A stretch of DNA of 64,000 nt, from positions 62,001-126,000 of the forward strand of contig NZ_BSUO01000001.1 of NCBI RefSeq assembly GCF_030161635.1, in the 5' to 3' direction. Source of the DNA: Mobilicoccus caccae. GTDB taxonomy: Bacteria > Actinomycetota > Actinomycetes > Actinomycetales > Dermatophilaceae. The notes below the pieces were generated by a model that saw only the letters and a list, made by a program, of their open reading frames with translations, did no database searches and was not told the origin of the DNA. This document shows positions 61,843-64,000 of the stretch, piece after piece. The translations under genes and the position numbers were made by a program. Numbering within the stretch: position 1 is the stretch's first letter; each line of letters begins with the position of its first letter.

Positions 61843-62905
61843 TTGTTGTCGTAGCCCGTGACCGGGCCGGCGGTGTTCGGCTCCCACCCGAGCGCCGGTG
61901 CGACGTGCGTGGCGAAGTTCTCCAGGATGCGCAGGTTGGGCGCCACGCCGAGCTGGGAGGGGATCGTCAGCATGAGGGTGTCGGCCGCCTGCACGGCGGC
62001 ATCGGCCTGCAACTGCTCGATGAGACGGTCCGGCTCGCCGACGTAGGAGCGTCCGAACGTGGACGTGAATCCGTCGATGACGCCGACCTGGTCGCGCGAC
62101 TCCCCGCGCAACTGCAGCCACATCGTGTCGTTCGCATCGACGATGGGAAAGACACTGCGGCTCACCGACACCCGAGGCGTGTGTGCGTGGCCCTGCTCGG
62201 CGAACGCATCGCGGTAGCGCTCGATCTGCTCGCGCTGCAGGTCGCCGAACGCGTCTCCGGTGGCCTCGGTGATGAGGGTCGAGCTCATGAGGTTGACGCC
62301 GATCTGCCCCGCCCAGGCGGCCGTGTCGCGCGTGCCGGCGCCCCACCAGATGCGCTCGGCCAGGCCGGGGAGTGCGGCTCGACCCGCAGTCGCACGCCGG
62401 GGCCGAACTGCGCCGGGTCGGCGTCGACCATCCGCTCACCGGAGACGGCTCGCATGAAGGTCGCGAACTTCTCACGAGCCAGATCGGCGCCGCGGGGGTC
62501 GGTCGAGCCGGTGTAACCGAACGCCTCCCATCCGCGCTGGGCGGGCTCGGGTGAGCCGCGGCTGATGCCCAGGGCGATGCGTCGCCCGGAGATGAGGTCG
62601 AGCGCGGCCGCCTCCTCGGCGAGCTGCAGCGGGTTCTCGTACCGCATGTCGATGACGCCCGTGCCGACCTCGATGCGGGAGGTGCGCGCGGCGATCGCCG
62701 ACAGCAGCGGCATCGGGGAGGCCGCCTGGCGCGCGAAGTGGTGCACGCGGAAGTAGGCGCCGTTGACGCCGAGATCGTCTGCGCCCTGGGCGATGTCGAT
62801 CGCGTCGCGCAGCATCGCGCCCGCGTCCGGATCGTGCGGCCCGCTGCCGGAGCCGTAGTGGCCGAAGCTGAGGAATCCGAAGGCCTTCATGCCGTGGTCC
62901 AACAT
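61839..62905 (-). pseudogene. LLM class flavin-dependent oxidoreductase, single frameshift
   Basis: 355 aa if one C is restored in the run near 62367-62370 (VEPHSP then GLAERIWWGAG). KAFGFLSFGHYG is the first barrel strand. ISRGSPEPAQRGWEAFGYTGSTDPRGADL and TLMLTIPSQLGVAPNLRILENFATHVAPAL are luciferase-like monooxygenase landmarks, FMN or F420 dependent. ATG 62905 is preferred since GATTCT, 6 nt upstream, may be its -10; ATG 62890 (MKAFGF) is possible. The stop TAG comes from the same GCTAGT target site used by the IS481 insertion, so the protein end is unchanged by it. Confidence 0.82.
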
Positions 62906-62983
62906 GAGTGAAGAATCACTTGTTCCTGCGTCGGTACGGGCGGGATGGGCCTCGCCGTGAGCGCCGCCTGATTCACTGGGGGC

Positions 62984-64000
62984 ATGGGACGAGACCCTGA
63001 AAGGGCCAGGCAGGCGAGGCTGCGGCGGGCTCGCCGGCGCAACGACGTGAGGACCGTGAGGCGTGCCGGCGACGACACGTCGCTGCCGTTCGACCTCGCG
63101 TACGTGCGCACCGGGCAGCGTGGCCGCACACCGGTGCTCGTGCTCCCCGGTGGTCCGGGGGTCGCCTCGATCCGCATGTACGAGCCGTTCCGCGCCTCGG
63201 CCACCAAGCACGGGCTCGACGTGGTCATGGTCGACCACCGCGGGGTGGCGTTCTCCCGCCGCGACACCTCCGGTCGCGACCTCCCGCCGGAGTCGATGAC
63301 CCTGGAGAGTGCCGTCGACGACCTCGCGGCCGTGCTCGACGCCGAGGGCATCGAGCAGGTGATCGTCTCGGGAACCTCCTACGGCACCTACCTCGCCCAG
63401 GCGTTCGGCGTGCGTCACCCGCAGCGGGTGGCCGGCATGGTGCTCGATTCGACCGTGCTCACCGCCGAGGACCACCACGAGGTGCGCCGCAATGCGCGCC
63501 GTCTGCTCTGGGAGGGCGCCGATCCCGCTACCGCCGAGGTGGCGTCGAAGATCCGCATCCTCGTGGAGCGCGACGGCCTCGACCCCCTCGCTCTCGGCGA
63601 CGCCGCTCGCCTGCTCTACGAGTTCGGCGGTGTCGCCCTGCTCGACCGGTACCTCGAACAACTCGTCCGCGGGCAGGCCAGGGCCACGCAACGCACCATC
63701 GCCCGGCTCATGTCCAAGGAGGTGGCCGAGGGGTCGCCCGGGATCATGGAGTTCGACCTCGTCGGCCGCATCGCGTTCCGCGAACTGCAGTACCACCCCG
63801 AGCCCGACGGCCTCATCTTCGACCCCGCCCCCTCGATGGAGGAGGCCTCCCACGCTCATCCGCCCTACGCGGGCGAGCCGTTCGACCTGCCCGCCGCCCT
63901 TCCCCGCTTCGACTGGCTGACCGCCGTGATCTCCGGAGGCCGCGACCTGCGCACACCGCGCGTCGTCGCCGAACGTGTGGCCTCGCTGCTGCCCGACGGG
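62984..64000 (+). CDS. S33-type alpha/beta hydrolase (proline iminopeptidase-like), 3' partial
   Basis: An open frame from ATG 62984 to the window edge, 339 codons without stop. VLVLPGGPGVASIRMYEPF resembles the HGGPG oxyanion loop of prolyl aminopeptidases, VDHRGVAFSRRDTSG the D-R-G region, and VIVSGTSYGTYLAQAFGVRHPQRV the nucleophile elbow (G-T-S-Y-G). The N-terminus is very basic (ARQARLRRARRRNDVRTVRR) and could be shorter in reality. It is divergent from the LLM gene with under 80 bp between. The catalytic Asp and His should lie partly beyond the edge. Confidence 0.8.
   Translation, partial: MGRDPERARQARLRRARRRNDVRTVRRAGDDTSLPFDLAYVRTGQRGRTPVLVLPGGPGVASIRMYEPFRASATKHGLDVVMVDHRGVAFSRRDTSGRDLPPESMTLESAVDDLAAVLDAEGIEQVIVSGTSYGTYLAQAFGVRHPQRVAGMVLDSTVLTAEDHHEVRRNARRLLWEGADPATAEVASKIRILVERDGLDPLALGDAARLLYEFGGVALLDRYLEQLVRGQARATQRTIARLMSKEVAEGSPGIMEFDLVGRIAFRELQYHPEPDGLIFDPAPSMEEASHAHPPYAGEPFDLPAALPRFDWLTAVISGGRDLRTPRVVAERVASLLPDG

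Larger units (their letters stand above)
59160..61843 (+). mobile_element. IS481-family element with passenger genes and 6-bp target duplication
   Basis: The element runs from TGTACTGACCGGG at 59166 to CCGGTCAGTACA at 61837 (2672 bp). The terminal inverted repeats agree at 29 of 31 positions when flanks are included (59161-59191 against 61812-61842). The 6-bp direct repeat GCTAGT flanks both ends (59160-59165 and 61838-61843). Inside are a TetR gene, an alpha/beta hydrolase gene, a terminator and the transposase gene. IS481 ends typically begin TGT, and the family makes 4-15 bp duplications. The plain IS481 is about 1.0-1.3 kb, so two genes are cargo. Confidence 0.85.

Overview
The window is about 70% G+C. 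It has dense short intergenic gaps, frequent GTG starts, and many genes whose start codon lies only 6-7 nt after a TANNNT box (leaderless promoters). Together with actinobacterial families such as DUF1345, DUF418, DUF998, CtlX and the PCD-VOC fusion, this points to a chromosome segment of a high-GC Actinomycetota, perhaps Micrococcales; genus is not determinable here. No rRNA, tRNA, CRISPR array or phage module was seen.

Layout. 1-6059 is the 3' part of a giant DUF11/DUF7507-type surface repeat protein, broken by three frameshifts. 6104-20260 is ordinary housekeeping and accessory metabolism: GNATs, a flavin reductase, a methyltransferase, a universal stress protein, a P-loop kinase, a cytochrome b5-like lipoprotein, a 3-mercaptopyruvate sulfurtransferase, a phosphotransferase, an MTHFR-like protein, a PCD-VOC fusion, a GH13 glucosidase, a DUF418 protein and a WcbI-like protein. 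20322-24928 has a PadR/membrane-protein pair, a DUF998 protein, an arylamine N-acetyltransferase and a pirin. 25060-31635 is an amino/nitrogen compound block: deaminase, ThDP-dependent enzyme, rocD, an MHS-type transporter and a divergent two-domain Lrp regulator. 31692-36139 holds an ABC-F protein behind a tiny leaderless ORF and a 162-bp hairpin element, a DoxX-like protein and a DHA2 drug exporter. 38640-40045 is an IS110 element. 40158-44352 is a corrinoid ABC importer with two tandem binding proteins under a cobalamin riboswitch. 44457-52940 contains a class II amidotransferase, a GH15 enzyme, an FMN reductase, ornithine cyclodeaminase, ctlX with its divergent Lrp regulator, and a LigD phosphoesterase domain.

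52947-59087 is a self-contained sugar-acid catabolic locus. A FadR-type GntR regulator sits between a minus-strand operon (SDR, then the two halves of a split transketolase) and a plus-strand operon (GntP permease, D-erythronate dehydrogenase DenD). A matching inverted repeat lies in front of both operons. 59160-61843 is a complete IS481-family element with 6-bp target duplication. Inside its own ends it carries a TetR regulator and an alpha/beta hydrolase resembling haloacetate dehalogenases, while its transposase has an in-frame stop. An LLM flavin monooxygenase and a partial S33 hydrolase close the window.

Two cross-cutting patterns stand out. Eight genes outside the surface protein are each broken by exactly one missing base in a G or C run, which looks more like sequencing error than gene decay. 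Several families of intergenic palindromes are present, including a roughly 108-bp element with 24-bp terminal inverted repeats found twice.
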